Shown piece after piece: positions 45,106 to 55,576 of a DNA stretch of 64,000 nucleotides. Within the stretch, counting starts at the first letter, position 1. Each line of letters starts with the position of its first letter. The stretch comes from Emydura subglobosa. Taxonomy: Eukaryota > Chordata > Testudines > Chelidae. A program made the position numbers and the translations under genes. The notes beneath the pieces were generated by a model. That model searched no databases and was not told the origin of the DNA. It saw only the letters and a program-made list of their open reading frames with translations. The DNA is taken from positions 20,354,932 to 20,418,931 of the forward strand of contig ML679969.1 in NCBI GenBank assembly GCA_007922225.1. Reading direction: 5' to 3'.

Positions 45106-45475
45106 AGGTGGGAGAAATGGCAATCATAGGAGTGGTAGCTCCAGCGCTGCCCTGTGGCAGGGCCGTGGGTTTGCACCAGTGTCCACACACTTCAGTGTCC
45201 AATCTCAAGGGGTGGGGGCAGGCATGGGCTTTACTGGCAAGTTACCAAAATGCAATTGCTCTTGCAGTCTAGAATTTGTGCAGCAGTTCCTGGAGAGTGA
45301 TGGGGAATGGACTGAGCTCGCTCAGACATGAGCACCCAGGAGCTGCCTGGAAAAGAGCCACATCTGATCTTCAATTACTGAATGCACTCTGCTTCCACAG
45401 CAACAGCATGAGAGCGAGCGAGCATGATAAAGAATATGGGAAAGAGAGGCAGACAGAAAAACTAATCGAGGATGA

Positions 45476-45535
45476 TTGAGAGAGAGACGGAGAGAGAGAG
45501 ATTGAGACAGAGTGATGAAGGATATGTCAGAGAGA
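45476..45535 (+). repeat. GA-rich simple repeat
   Basis: GAGAGAGAGACGGAGAGAGAG followed by further GAGA words. Confidence 0.85.
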
Positions 45536-45599
45536 CAGGAAAACTAATAAAGAAAAATAAATGCCCCAGGCCAGCTGCAGAGCCCTAACACTTGGGCAT

Positions 45600-45850
45600 G
45601 GACACACACATGAACATGGACAAGGTGTCCTCCCCTTGCACCGGCATTCCTCCCCCACACACTACACACAGCACCGTACTCCTGCAGTACACACCCGTAT
45701 GCATACAGCGCACACACGCACGCACAAACACACAGACCCATGTATGCACAGCACACACATACACATCATGTACATACAGCATGCACACACCCCACGTACA
45801 TACAGCACATACGCACAACCCCACATACATACATTACACACACTTGTGCA
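45600..45850 (+). repeat. Degenerate CA/CATA simple repeat
   Basis: Interrupted CACACA and ACATACA runs of about 250 bases. They open long spurious frames in several registers on both strands. Confidence 0.85.
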
Positions 45851-46764
45851 CAAAACTGCAGGCAAACAAGGCTGTGTATCTTATGCCAAAGCAAATATTC
45901 CTGGCCTGGCATGGAGGCATTTACACACATCGGTGCTGACTGGGGCACATGCCCAGCATATTACCTGCCACGCACTCCCCTCTCCAGCTCTGTCCCTCAC
46001 CCCCGTAGTGCCCACACTGGACATAGGGAGGCACACCTGCTGTTTCACTCTGATTGTTCCAGTTTGGAGAGTCCTTGAGAGAAGCGGGGTTTGTCCCGGT
46101 TCCATTAGAGCTTAGGCTACTCATGCTGCACACTCCTGGCTGGCTGGCTACATGGCTGGGCCCCTGCTCCTGCCCCGCAGTGCCCACTCTGCTGCATTGC
46201 TTCCCCCTCCCCATAAGTGCCAGCTGCCCCCCCCCAGCTGTTCAGCCACCACTCTCTCCGGTGAGAGAACCGGCTCCTGGGCTCCCAACTGGACTCTGGG
46301 CTGCACCAGGGCCATGCGGCACCCGCAGGAGGGAAAGGAACGCATGGGGCAGGGCTCACGCAGAGGAGTGCTGAGTGAGGAGGTAGGGAGGCAGGGAGCA
46401 GGGGGAAAGCATGAGGGCAGCGAGACCTGTCCAGTCTCCTCAGCTCAGCTGGGCTGACAGGCCACAGAGGGTCTGAGTGGGACCCTGGGGAGGGGAGCAG
46501 GCAGCACACAGCATCTTCTACCCAAACCCCACTGCACTGCACAAGGCTTCCTGGGATGCCTCCCTCCCCACCTCAGCCACATGGGACCACGGCTCTTTGC
46601 AGGCCTCACCCTCATCACTACCTCTCCTGCGCAGCCCCAGCACAGCCTCTGCTCTATGAGCCCAACAGGCAAGAGACCTGCGCTGCTCTGGCTCTCGTGG
46701 GATCCAGACTTCAACAGGAAACTGCAGTTTCCCCATAGATCATTTCCATTTTCGGCCAGCTCCT

Positions 46765-47100
46765 TCTGTAACCCTCCCTCCCCATCATTGCCCTGCCTTG
46801 CCCTCCCATGCCCTCTCCCCTCCCCTCCTCTCTCCTTCCCTGCCCTTCCCTCCCGTACCCCCTCCCCTCCTCTTCCCTGCCCTTCCCTCCCATGCCCCCG
46901 TCCCCTCCCCTCCTCCCTCTCCTGCCGTTCTCCTCTCCTTTCCTACCCTCCACCCTGATCTCCCTTCCCCCCCTCCTCTCCATTGCCATGATCTCCCTCC
47001 TCTCCTTCCCTCCCTTTCCCTCCCCTTCCCTGTCATTCCCTCTCCTCCCCTCCACTGCACTGTCTTCCCATCCCTCCTCCCCTCCTTCCCCTCCACTGCC
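46765..47100 (+). repeat. Polypyrimidine tract / degenerate CCCTCC repeat
   Basis: About 335 bases are almost purely C and T on the + strand, with loosely repeated words such as TCCCTGCCCTTCCCTCCC (two close matches about 45 bases apart near 46,840 and 46,880). The frames across it (Pro/Ser-rich on +, Gly/Glu/Arg-rich on -) are artefacts of composition. Confidence 0.85.
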
Positions 47101-47202
47101 ATGACCTGCTCTGCCCTCCTTTCCCATCCCCTATCCTTGCTTGCCTCCACATCCAGTGGGCTGTAATAGAGCCTGCTGCCTGCTCAGGGCAGGGACAGCT
47201 TA

Positions 47203-47275
47203 AACACGAAAGCTTATGCTTGCAAAAATGTGTTAGTCTTTAAAGTGCTACAGGACTCTCGTTGTTTTCACAGAC
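47203..47275 (+). mobile_element. Fragment of fold-back MITE family F2
   Basis: ACGAAAGCTTATGCTTGCAA, ATGTGTTAGTCTTTAAAGTG and CTACAGGACTCTCGTTGTTT match the right arm of the element at 55,391-55,576. Confidence 0.8.
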
Positions 47276-47289
47276 TATAAAGCACCGTA

Positions 47290-47764
47290 CGATCACAGAC
47301 CCATAGTCGTGTCAGGCTGGCAGGATCCGTGAGAAGTAAAAAGCCCAGCCCCCCATGCTGAGGCAGGAGCACGGAAACCCAGACCAGCCCTGACACGAGT
47401 TTGTCCAACATGTTGGCAAAAAACTCCAGTGCCGGGGATTCCACACCCTCCCTTGGAAGCCTGTTCCAGAGCGTAATTCCCCTGAGAGCTAGTTTTTCCT
47501 AATATCTCACCTAAATCTCCTTTGCTGAAGATTAAGCTCATTTCTTCTTGTCCTGCCTTCAGTGGACACAGAGAATAATTGATCACCGCCTCTTTGTAAC
47601 ATCCTTTAACGTATCTGAAGACTGTTATCAGACGCCCCATCAGGCTTCTTTTCTCAAGATTAAACTTGCCCAGGTTTTTACCCTTTCCTCACAGGTCGGG
47701 TTTTCTAAAACCATTTTTCCCCTTTTTGTTGCTCTCCTCTGGACTCTTTCCAGTGTGTCCATGT
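47290..47764 (-). mobile_element. CR1 LINE J, 3' part (split by CR1 K)
   Basis: Inverted CR1 sequence. The minus strand from 47,764 downwards reads [12 protein letters not shown], then LENPTCEERVKT and ASLILRKEA-type blocks of the RT C-terminus, and then 3' untranslated sequence. Its upstream part is found at 51,134-51,450 on the same strand, separated by a + strand CR1. Confidence 0.88.
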
Positions 47765-48580
47765 GCACAGGATAAAGGCATTTGAGGTGCAAGTGGTGCT
47801 CTTGTCCATCCTCCCTGTTGAAGGAAAAGGCCCAGGTAGGGACCATCAAATTGTGGAGGTAAATACATAGTTACGCAGGTGGTGTCAGAGAGAAGGCTTT
47901 GGATTCTTCAACCATGGGCTGTTGTTCTGGGAAGCAGGATTGCTAGGAAGAGAGGGGATCCACCTAACAAAGAGAGAGAAAGCATCTTCGCAGGCAGGCT
48001 GGCTAACCTAGTGAGGAGGGCTTAAAAAAGGTTCACCAGGGATGGGGACCAAAGCCTGAAGGTAAGTGGGACATCAGGAGGAAGTGCAAAGAAGAGGGTG
48101 CAACAGGGGAGGCCTCATAATTTGTACTGGGACAGTAGCACAATCGGCTAGTTGTCTTAGGTGCCTTTACATGAATGCAAGAAACCTAGGAAACAAGCAG
48201 GAAGAACTGGAAGTCCTGTCACAGTCAAGGAAGTATGATGTGATTGGAATGATGGGTATAAACTGTTCAGGAAGGACAGACAGGGAAGAAAAGGTGGAGG
48301 AGTTGCACTGTATGTAAGAGAGCAATATGACTGCTTGGAACTCCAGTATGAAACTGGAGAAAAGCCTGGTGAAAGTCTCTGGGCTAAGTTTAGAGGCAAG
48401 AGAAACAAGGGTGATGTTGTGGTGGGCATCTGCTTTAGACCAGGATGATGAGGTAGATGAGCTTTCTTCAGACAGGTAAGAGTTTCCAGATCACATGACC
48501 TGGTTTTCATGCTGGACTTCAATCATCCTGACATCTGCTGGGAAAGCAATACAGAAGAGCACAGATAATCCAGTAAGTTT

Positions 48581-49090
48581 TTGGAGAGTGTTGGGGACAA
48601 CTTCCTGGTGCAAGTGCTGGAGGAAACTACTAGGGACCGTGTTCCTCCTAACCTACTGCTCAGAAACAGGGAAGAATTGGTAGGGGAAGTAGAAGTGGGT
48701 GGTAACCTGGGCAGCAGTGACCATGAGATGGTTAACTTCAGAATCCTGACAAAAGGCAGAAAGGATAACAGCAGAATACGGACCCTGGACTTCAGAAAAG
48801 CAGACTTTGACTCCCTCAGGGAGCTGATGGGCAGGATCCCCTGGGAAGTTAATATGAGGGGGAAAGGACTCCAAGAAAGCTGGCTGTATTTTAAAGAAAC
48901 CTTATTGAGGGCAGAGGAACAAACCATCCTGATGTGCAGAAAGAATATCAGATATGGCAGGCGACCAGCTTGGCTTAACAGAGAAATCTTCAGTGAGCTT
49001 AAACACAAAAAGGAAGCTTACAAGAAGTGGAAGCTTGAACCGATGACTAGGGAGGATTATAAAAATACTGCTCAAGCATGCAGGGGTTAA
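48581..49090 (+). pseudogene. CR1 K ORF2: endonuclease end and linker
   Basis: A 169-codon frame with NLGSSDHEMVNFRILTKG (about 48,707-48,760), the final endonuclease motif SDHEMV. It is followed by the linker IRTLDFRKADFDSLRELMG (about 48,776-48,832), RRPAWLNREIFSELKHKKEA and YKKWKLEPMTREDYKN. Earlier endonuclease motifs are readable upstream in other frames (NARNLGNKQEELEVL, about 48,175-48,217; the catalytic Glu motif is lost where TETS should be). Several frameshifts are needed, so this is non-functional. Confidence 0.85.
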
Positions 49091-50064
49091 ATCAGGAAGG
49101 ACAAAGCACAATTGGAGTTGTAGCTAGCAAGGGATGTGAAAGGTAGCAAGAAGGGTTTCTACAGGTATGTTAGCAACAAGAAGAAGGTCAGGGAAAGTGT
49201 GAGCCCCTTAAAGAAAATGAGGAAGGCAACCTAGAGACAGATGATGTGGGAAAAACTGAGGTACTTGATGCTTTTTTTGCCTCGGTCTTCACAGACAAGA
49301 TCAGCTCCCAGACTACTGCACTGTGCAGCACAGAATGGGGAGGAGGTGAGCAGCCCTCAATGCTGAAAGAACAGGTTCAGGACTATTTAGAAAGGCTGGA
49401 CATGCACAAGTCCATGGGGCCGGAAGCAGTGCATCCGAGGCTGCTTAGGGAGTTGGCTGATGTGATTGCAGAGCCATTGGCTATTATTTTTGAAAACTCG
49501 TGGCAATTGAGAGAGGTCCTGGATGATTGGAAAAAGGCAAACACAGTGCCCATTTTCAAAAACGGGAAGACCGAGGATACGGGGAACTACAGACCGGTCA
49601 GCCTCACCTCAATCTGCAGAAAAATCATGAAGCAGGTCCTCAAGAACTCCATTTTGAGGCACTTTGAGGAGAGGAAGGTGATCAGGAACAGTCAGCACGG
49701 ATTCACCAAGGGCAAGCCATGCCTAACCAACCTAATTGCCTTCTATGATCAGATGACTGGCTCTGTGGATGTGGTGAAAGTGGTTGATGTGATATACCTT
49801 GACTTTAGCTAACCTTTTGATACAGTCTCCCACAATATTCTTGCCAACAAGTTAAAGAAATATGGGTTGGATGAATGGCCTGCAGGGTGGATAGAAAGCT
49901 GGCTAGATCATTGGGCTCAACGGGTAGTGATCAATGGCTCGATGTCTAGTTGGCCGCCGGTATCAAGTGGAGTGCCCCAGAGGTCAGTGCTGGGGCCGGT
50001 TTTGTACATCTTCATTAATTATCTGAAGGATGGGGTGGATTGCACCCTCAGCAAGTTTGCAGAT

Positions 50065-50240
50065 AGAAATATAGAATTATAGACGATTAGGGCTGGAAGG
50101 GACCTCAGGAGGTATCTAGTCCAACCCTCTGTTCAAAGCAGGACCAACCCCATCTAAATAATCCCAGCCAGGGGCTAAATCATCTCAGCGAGGGACTAAA
50201 TCATCTCAGCCAGGGACTAAATCATCCCAGTCAGCAACTC
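50065..50240 (-). mobile_element. CR1 3' tail fragment L, inserted in CR1 K
   Basis: A 176-base insert. ATAGAATTATAGACGATTAG and GGACCTCAGGAGGTATCTAG are an inverted CR1 end. It is flanked by CAGAT on both sides (50,060-50,064 and 50,241-50,245). The inner part is a 21-base tandem repeat. Confidence 0.9.
50161..50235 (-). repeat. 21-base tandem repeat within the CR1 tail
   Basis: Three units and a partial fourth of ATCTCAGCCAGGGACTAAATC-like sequence start at 50,161, 50,182, 50,203 and 50,224. It is an expansion of a segment that is single in other CR1 tails. Confidence 0.9.
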
Positions 50241-51133
50241 CAGATGACACTAAACTGGGTGGAGTGATAAATACACTGGAGGGTAGGGATAGGATACAGA
50301 GTGACCTAGACAAATTGGAGGATTGGGGCAAAATAAATCTGAGGGGTTCATAAAGAATAAATGCAGAGTCCTGCACTTAGGATGAAAGAATCCCATGCAC
50401 TGCTACAGACTGAAGACCTACTGTCTAGGCAGCAGGTCTGCAGAAATGGACCTGAAGTTTACAGTGGACAAGAAGCTGGATATGAGTCAACAGTGTGCCC
50501 TTAGTGCCAAGAAGGCTAACGGCATATTGGGCTGCATTAGTAAGAGGATTGCCAGCAGATGGAAGGAAGTGATTATTCCCCTCTATCCAGCACTGATGAG
50601 GCCACATTTGGAGTATTGTTTCCAGTTTTGGGCCCCCCACTACAGGAAAGTTGTGGACAAATTGGAAAGAGACCAGCAGAAGGTAACAAAAATGATTAGG
50701 GGGCAGGAGCACATTATTTCTGAGGAGAGGCTGAGGGAACTGGGCTTGTTTAGTTTTCAGAAGAGAAGAGTGAGGGGGGATTTGATAGCAGCCTTCAACT
50801 ACCTGAAGGGGGGTTCCAGGGAGGATGGAATTAGGCTGTTCTCAGTGGTGACAGATAACAGAACTAGGAGCAATGGTCGTAAATTGCAATGGGGGAGGTC
50901 TAGGTTGAATATTAGGAAAAACTTTTTCACTAGGAGAGTGGTGAAGCATGGAAATGGGTTACCTAAGGAGGTGGTGGAATCTCCATCTTAGAGGTTTTTA
51001 AGGCCTGGCTTGACAAATCCCTGGCTGGGAGAATTTACTTCAAGTTGGTCCTGCTTTGAGCAGGGGGTTGGACTAAATGACCACCTGAGGTGTCTTCCAA
51101 CCCTAATGTTCTATAATTCTATAATTCTTTGAT

Positions 51134-51450
51134 CCTTCCTAAAGGGTGGTGCCCTGAGCTGGAGACAGCACTCCAGCTGAGACCTCCCCGGTGCTGAATA
51201 CAGAAAGACAATTATCTCCTGTCTCTTACATACAACTCTCCTGTTGAAATACCCCAGAATATTAGCCTTCTTTGCAATTGCTACACATTGTTGACTCGTA
51301 TTCAATTTGTGATCCACTCTAAGCCCCACCTCCTTTCTAGCAGCATTACTGCCTCCCTGGTTATTGTCCACTTTGTAGTTGTTCATTTGATTTTTCCTTC
51401 CAAAGTGCAATACTTTGCACTTGTCTTTACATGTTTCCAGAATTGTGTCA
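51134..51450 (-). mobile_element. CR1 LINE J, upstream part
   Basis: The minus strand reads CKVLHFGRKNQMNNYKVDN (about 51,425-51,370), then KEVGLRVDHKLNTSQQC, AIAKKANILGYFNRRVV and RAPPFRKD (to about 51,140), the RT C-terminal half. The next expected block is at 47,764, beyond CR1 K. Confidence 0.9.
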
Positions 51451-52466
51451 ACAATAAACACACACACCTGGCACTGTTTGGCATGGCAGGGCCTTGGCAC
51501 CCTCTGCATGAGAAGGCTGTTCTTTGCACTGCTCCACACAGAGTGTGAAGAGTCAAAAAATTGCTTGTGGGGGAGAGCAGGGGACCTGAGGTGTCGCGGC
51601 ATGGAACTGTCTTGCGCAGTATGAATGGGTCACTAAAGGATTGTCTGAAACCAACCCATGTCAATATAGGGCCCACAAAGACAGCAGGAGCCCCCATGGC
51701 TGGACGTTCACACCTAGCGACCAGCAGGTCAGAGGAAAGCGCTTTCCCCACCTCTCAGCAGAATAGCAGAGCTGAGGCCCCAGCGGCATAGCAAAGGGGA
51801 GATGTGTCAGGTGGCTGGGTTCAGAGCTGGCCTTTGGAGATCTACACACACTCCTGGGACTAAGGACAGGGAGAGGGAGCCAAGGGGCTTAGATGGCAGC
51901 ATGGCTTAAGGGATCCCTGGCCTGGCGTTGGCCCTGGCTGAACTCTAGCTTAACCTTTGCCCCTCTGTGCTAGCCTAAGGGCTGTCCCATTCTCTAGCCA
52001 GGTGACTAATGAATTGTTACCGGGGTGTTCCTGCATTGATGTAAATGTTCCCTGAGAGCAGTGTGCCCAGAAGGAGGCATTGCAGGAATCAGGCTGGGCT
52101 GGATTCGCTTCAGGGAGCCATGGAGAGAGACAGGGATCGTTGGTACCAACGGCACAATCTTGGAGTCTTAGAGGCCACCGGCCTGTCCTGCTGGAACTGT
52201 GTGGGTCCTCAGGCTCTAGCACGCTAAAGGGTCACTCCCAAGGGACTGGGTACAGTCTGGGCTTACACCAGCTCCTGTGGATCCTTGATACACACACCTG
52301 TCCATGAGAGCTGAGTGCCTTCCCTGTATGTCCAGCACACAAGCCCCAGAGCCACACTTCCAGACGGGCTCAGTCCCGCAGGCTTCCACAAGGAGTCATG
52401 ACTGTACAGCTGCCTACCAAGGGGGGAGTGCTGGGGATGATATCCCCAAGGCAGAGCTCAGAGAAA
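51451..52466. other. No recognised feature
   Basis: About 1 kb of unidentified sequence. The GGTCACTAAAGGATTGTCTG to CAATATAGGGCCCACAAAG part (51,630-51,680) hints at an LTR-like or older repeat, but no structure was found. Confidence 0.35.
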
Positions 52467-53700
52467 TTCATGGATTTCAAGGCCAGAAGGGTCCTTTGTA
52501 ATCATCTAGCCTGTCCCCCCAGGTAATACAGGCCAGAGACCTGCCCAGAGTCATTCCTGGAGCAGAGCTTTTAAAAAACATCCAATCTCGACTGAACAAT
52601 TGGCAGTGAGGGAAAAGCCACCATGGCCTTTGAAAAGTTATTCCAGTTGCTAATTATTCTCACTATTAAAAATTGACGCCATATTTCCTGTCTGTATGTG
52701 TCTAGCTTCAACGTCCAGCCACTGGATCATGTTAGACCTTTCTCTACTAGACTGAAGAGCCCATTATTAACTATTTGTTACTCATTTAGGTATTTACAGA
52801 CTGTGATCAAATCACTCCTTGTGTCTATCATATAAGGGCAGGTTTTTAAATCTTGTAATCATTCTCATAACTCTTCTCTGAACCCTCTCCAATTTAGCAA
52901 CGTTCTTCTTCAATTGCGGACACCAGAACTGGACACAGGATTCAAGCAGTGGTCGCACCAGTGCCAATCCAGAGGTAAAATCACCTCTCTGCTCCTACTC
53001 GAGATTCCCCTGTTTATACATCCCAGGACCTCATGAGCCCTTTTGGCCCCAGTCACACTGGGAAATCATGTTCAGCTGATTATCCACCACCACCCCCAAA
53101 TCTTTTTCAGAGTCCCAGAACAAAGTCCCCCATCCTGCAAGTGTGACCTACATTCGTTGTTCAAAATGCACAGAGGTGCATTTAGCCATATTAAAATTCA
53201 TATTGTTTGCTTGTCCCCAACTTGCTAAGTGATTCAGATCACTCTGTATAAGTCACCTGCCCTCTTCCTTATTTACCACTCTCCCAATTTTTGTGTTACC
53301 TGCAAACTTTATCAGTGATGATTTTATATTTTCTTCCAGGTCACTGAAAAAATGTAAATACCACAGGGCCAAGAAAGAAATCCTGCAGGACCTCACTGGA
53401 AACACACCTGTTTGATGATGATTCCTCATTTACAATCACATTTTGAGACCTAACAGTTAGCCAGTTTTTAATCCATTTCATGTGTGCCATGTCATTTTAG
53501 ATCATTCTAGTTTTTTAATCAAAATATCATCTGATACCAAGTCAAATGCCTTAGAGAAGTCTAAGTATATTACATCAACACTGCTATCTTTATCAGCCAA
53601 ACCTGTAATCTCATCACAAACAGAGATCAAGTTAATTTGACAGGATCTATTTCCCATAAAGCCATGCTGATTGGCATTTAATTATATTATCCTCTGTCAC
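52467..53700 (-). mobile_element. CR1 LINE, 5'-truncated
   Basis: Inverted tail AAATTCATGGATTTCAAGGC and GGGTCCTTTGTAATCATCTA at 52,465-52,508, then non-coding and RT C-terminal sequence of the same subfamily as the copy at 30.25 kb. It continues to CCATAAAGCCATGCTGATTG and CATTTAATTATATTATCCTC near 53,695, where it is truncated. No long frame survives. Confidence 0.88.
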
Positions 53701-54177
53701 AAGGTTACCATCTTACCATGAGGTTTACTTACCCTTTATGGCTGTGTCTGGGAATTAGCTCTGCCCAGGCTGATGCCTTCTTCTGTCATTCACTCTTGCC
53801 ATGTCCCCACTTGCTCTTTAGGAGTCGCAGTGATTTCTCTTCATGGCTTGGCTGCGCCTCTTCATGGTTCAGCCCTCCAACCAGGCGACTAGACCATTGT
53901 CCCCTTCTGAGGCAACAAAGTCTCAGCAGACCAGCTGTCTGGGTGCTGTTCCAGGCAGACTTCCAAATCAAGACTTTCCCAGTGGCTGGTAGGTTCTTGC
54001 ACAGGGACCCTACAATCAGCAACTGAGGTTTGCACTATCACAGCTTTTGCCGCTGTTTCCCTGGGTTCCTTCCTATCCCACCCTCGACAGGCTTTCTTCT
54101 CTGTCTGTAAGCACCTAGAAGATAACAGAGTTAGAAGAAATAGCCAGCCAGGGTCACTGTCAGGGCCACTGACAGTG
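53701..54177. other. Unassigned, possibly part of an LTR
   Basis: No termini or coding are recognised. It lies between a minus-strand and a + strand CR1. Confidence 0.3.
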
Positions 54178-54303
54178 GATGGGGGGAAGCTATGCACAAG
54201 ACATACCTTGATTTTAGCCAGGCTTTTGACACAGTCCCACCTGACATTCTCATAAGCAAACTAGGGCAGTGCGGGCTAGATGAAATTATTATAAGGTGGG
54301 TAT
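54178..54303 (+). mobile_element. CR1 LINE N, upstream part (split twice)
   Basis: YLDFSQAFDTVPPDILISKL (about 54,207-54,265) is the first RT catalytic motif, followed by GLDEIIIRW. It stops at AAGGTGGGTAT, where an LTR-like insert begins. The same CR1 resumes at 55,361 with GTGGGTGCACAACTGG. Confidence 0.88.
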
Positions 54304-55360
54304 TGTGAGGCTGCTTGTGTGAGGGAGCCTTGTCTGTATCTGCCAGGGCTCAGCTCCCTGACACTACCAGCCTATGGCAGCAGAAGCCCATCCCTCTCGG
54401 CCTATGCAGATGCCGCTGTCCCTCTGCTCATGAGACTAGGCATGGGCCCTCCCTCTGAGTGTCCCCCAGCATGTCCAGCCTCTGCTCCACAGGGCACTCA
54501 CAGAGCTGCTACTCCGCCAGGGACAGTGCACAGCAGCGTATCAGTTACATCGCAGAGTCACCGCGCTGCTCAATACACAGCACTTAGACCTGTTTATAGT
54601 GAAAACAAGTCTAATGTATTGAACAGAAAAGAGACTCAAGAAGAAGAGAGTAGAATTAATGGAAACAAAGGGTTTCCTAGAAAATTAAATCTTTACACAC
54701 TGTCTACAACCTAAATTTAACGAGCAAGACATTCCCTGTCCTATAAAGGTTAGCTCACCCCAAGTTTCTCTCCCAGCATTAAACAGCCAGACCAGCTGCT
54801 ATCCTCCATTCAGAAGACAAGACAGCTGGCAATGTGTCCCCTAGGTGAAGGATTGCTGGGGCTACCTCTGTACCCACAGATAGAGTTCCAACCATCCATT
54901 GTCTTCACTTGTAAACACGGTACCTCCTGCTGCATGTTTTTTCCTGTAGAAAATCTCTCCTGGAGACTTTGTAATTTCTTGATTAGTATTGTGCTCGCAT
55001 GGTTAGCATTTTGTTCAGACTGCAAATAGGCAGCCACTGTGAAGTATACAATACTTTGTTCACATACAGCCAACCAGGTAGAGAAGTGTCTCTTTCCGGA
55101 AAGAAACTTGTTTGTCACCTTTTGGTGACCAGCCCTAACTCACAGATCTTAAGATCACAATTTTTAGAATAGATACAATGCTCCTTACATATCATCCATA
55201 TGGACATTTTGTACTCATTGATGACTAGTGTGACACAGGCTTTGTGTAGAGATCTGGCATGACACCCTCGGATGAACTATGATGTAGATACCAAACCCAG
55301 AGGATCCCTGTACCCCTCCGCATCCCTGCACCCTCTCTAACTGGCAGCCAAGAGGTCACA
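54304..55360. mobile_element. LTR-like element inserted in CR1 N
   Basis: The 1,057-base insert starts TGTGAGGCTGC and ends AAGAGGTCACA, so TGTGA/TCACA are inverted ends. Flanks are GTGGGTAT (54,296-54,303) and GTGGGTGC (55,361-55,368), a match of six out of eight that looks like a mutated target duplication. There is no transposase or polymerase inside. A solo LTR is the first reading; a non-autonomous DNA transposon with an 8-base duplication is the alternative. Confidence 0.6.
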
Positions 55361-55390
55361 GTGGGTGCACAACTGGTTCATACTCAAAGA
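55361..55390 (+). mobile_element. CR1 LINE N, short middle piece
   Basis: GTGGGTGCACAACTGGTTCA and TACTCAAAGA are CR1 sequence lying between two separate insertions. Confidence 0.75.
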
Positions 55391-55576
55391 CAATGAGAGT
55401 CCTGTAGTACCTTAAGGTCTAACAAATTTCTGCGTGCATAAGCTTTCATGAGCTGCAACCCATGAAATCTTATGCCCGCAGAAATGTGTTAGTCTTTAAG
55501 GTGCTACAGGACTCTCATTGTTTTTGCTGCATACAGACTAACATGGCTACCCCTCTGGAATTTTTCACCATGGAAG
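55391..55576. mobile_element. Fold-back MITE family F2, complete, with 11-base target duplication
   Basis: The left arm CAATGAGAGTCCTGTAGTAC (55,391-55,410) is inverted as GGTGCTACAGGACTCTCATT (about 55,499-55,518). The arms extend through TAACAAATTTCTGCGTGCAT against TGCCCGCAGAAATGTGTTAG. The insert is flanked by ATACTCAAAGA at 55,380-55,390 and 55,577-55,587. The right end carries GACTAACATGGCTACCCCTC. It has no coding. Confidence 0.85.

Larger units (their letters stand above)
49246..50991 (+). pseudogene. CR1 K reverse transcriptase, split at the FADD motif
   Basis: 49,246-49,812 (188 codons) has [34 protein letters not shown] and VIYLDFS, ending in TAA at 49,810 just after the first catalytic aspartate. 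49,867-50,064 has [16 protein letters not shown] and then SKFAD, where a 176-base minus-strand CR1 tail enters between the two aspartate codons. Polymerase sequence resumes with the second Asp at 50,244. 50,395-50,991 (198 codons) has EYCFQFWAPHYRKVVDKLER and [18 protein letters not shown]. Confidence 0.9.
47765..51133 (+). mobile_element. CR1 LINE K, inserted in CR1 J
   Basis: This + strand CR1 of about 3.37 kb has the end of ORF1 (47,780-48,030, VVLLSILPVEGKGPGRDHQI-like, with stops), a degraded endonuclease (48,130-48,740) and an RT (49,090-50,990). Its tail TTCTATAATTCTATAATTCT is at 51,109-51,128. It closely parallels the copy at 7.2-10.9 kb but is more decayed. It lies inside a minus-strand CR1, whose '[16 protein letters not shown]' coding is joined when it is removed. 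It is itself interrupted at 50,065-50,240. Confidence 0.93.

Noticed and set aside
45561..46115. Frames of 70-184 codons with His/Thr-rich repeats
   Set aside because: They are translations of the CA/CATA simple repeat in different registers.
46711..47166. Pro/Ser-rich and Gly/Glu/Arg-rich frames of about 120-138 codons
   Set aside because: They follow from the polypyrimidine tract read on either strand.
50161..50235. A CRISPR-like array of 21-base repeats
   Set aside because: The units are directly adjacent without spacers and lie in a CR1 tail in vertebrate DNA.
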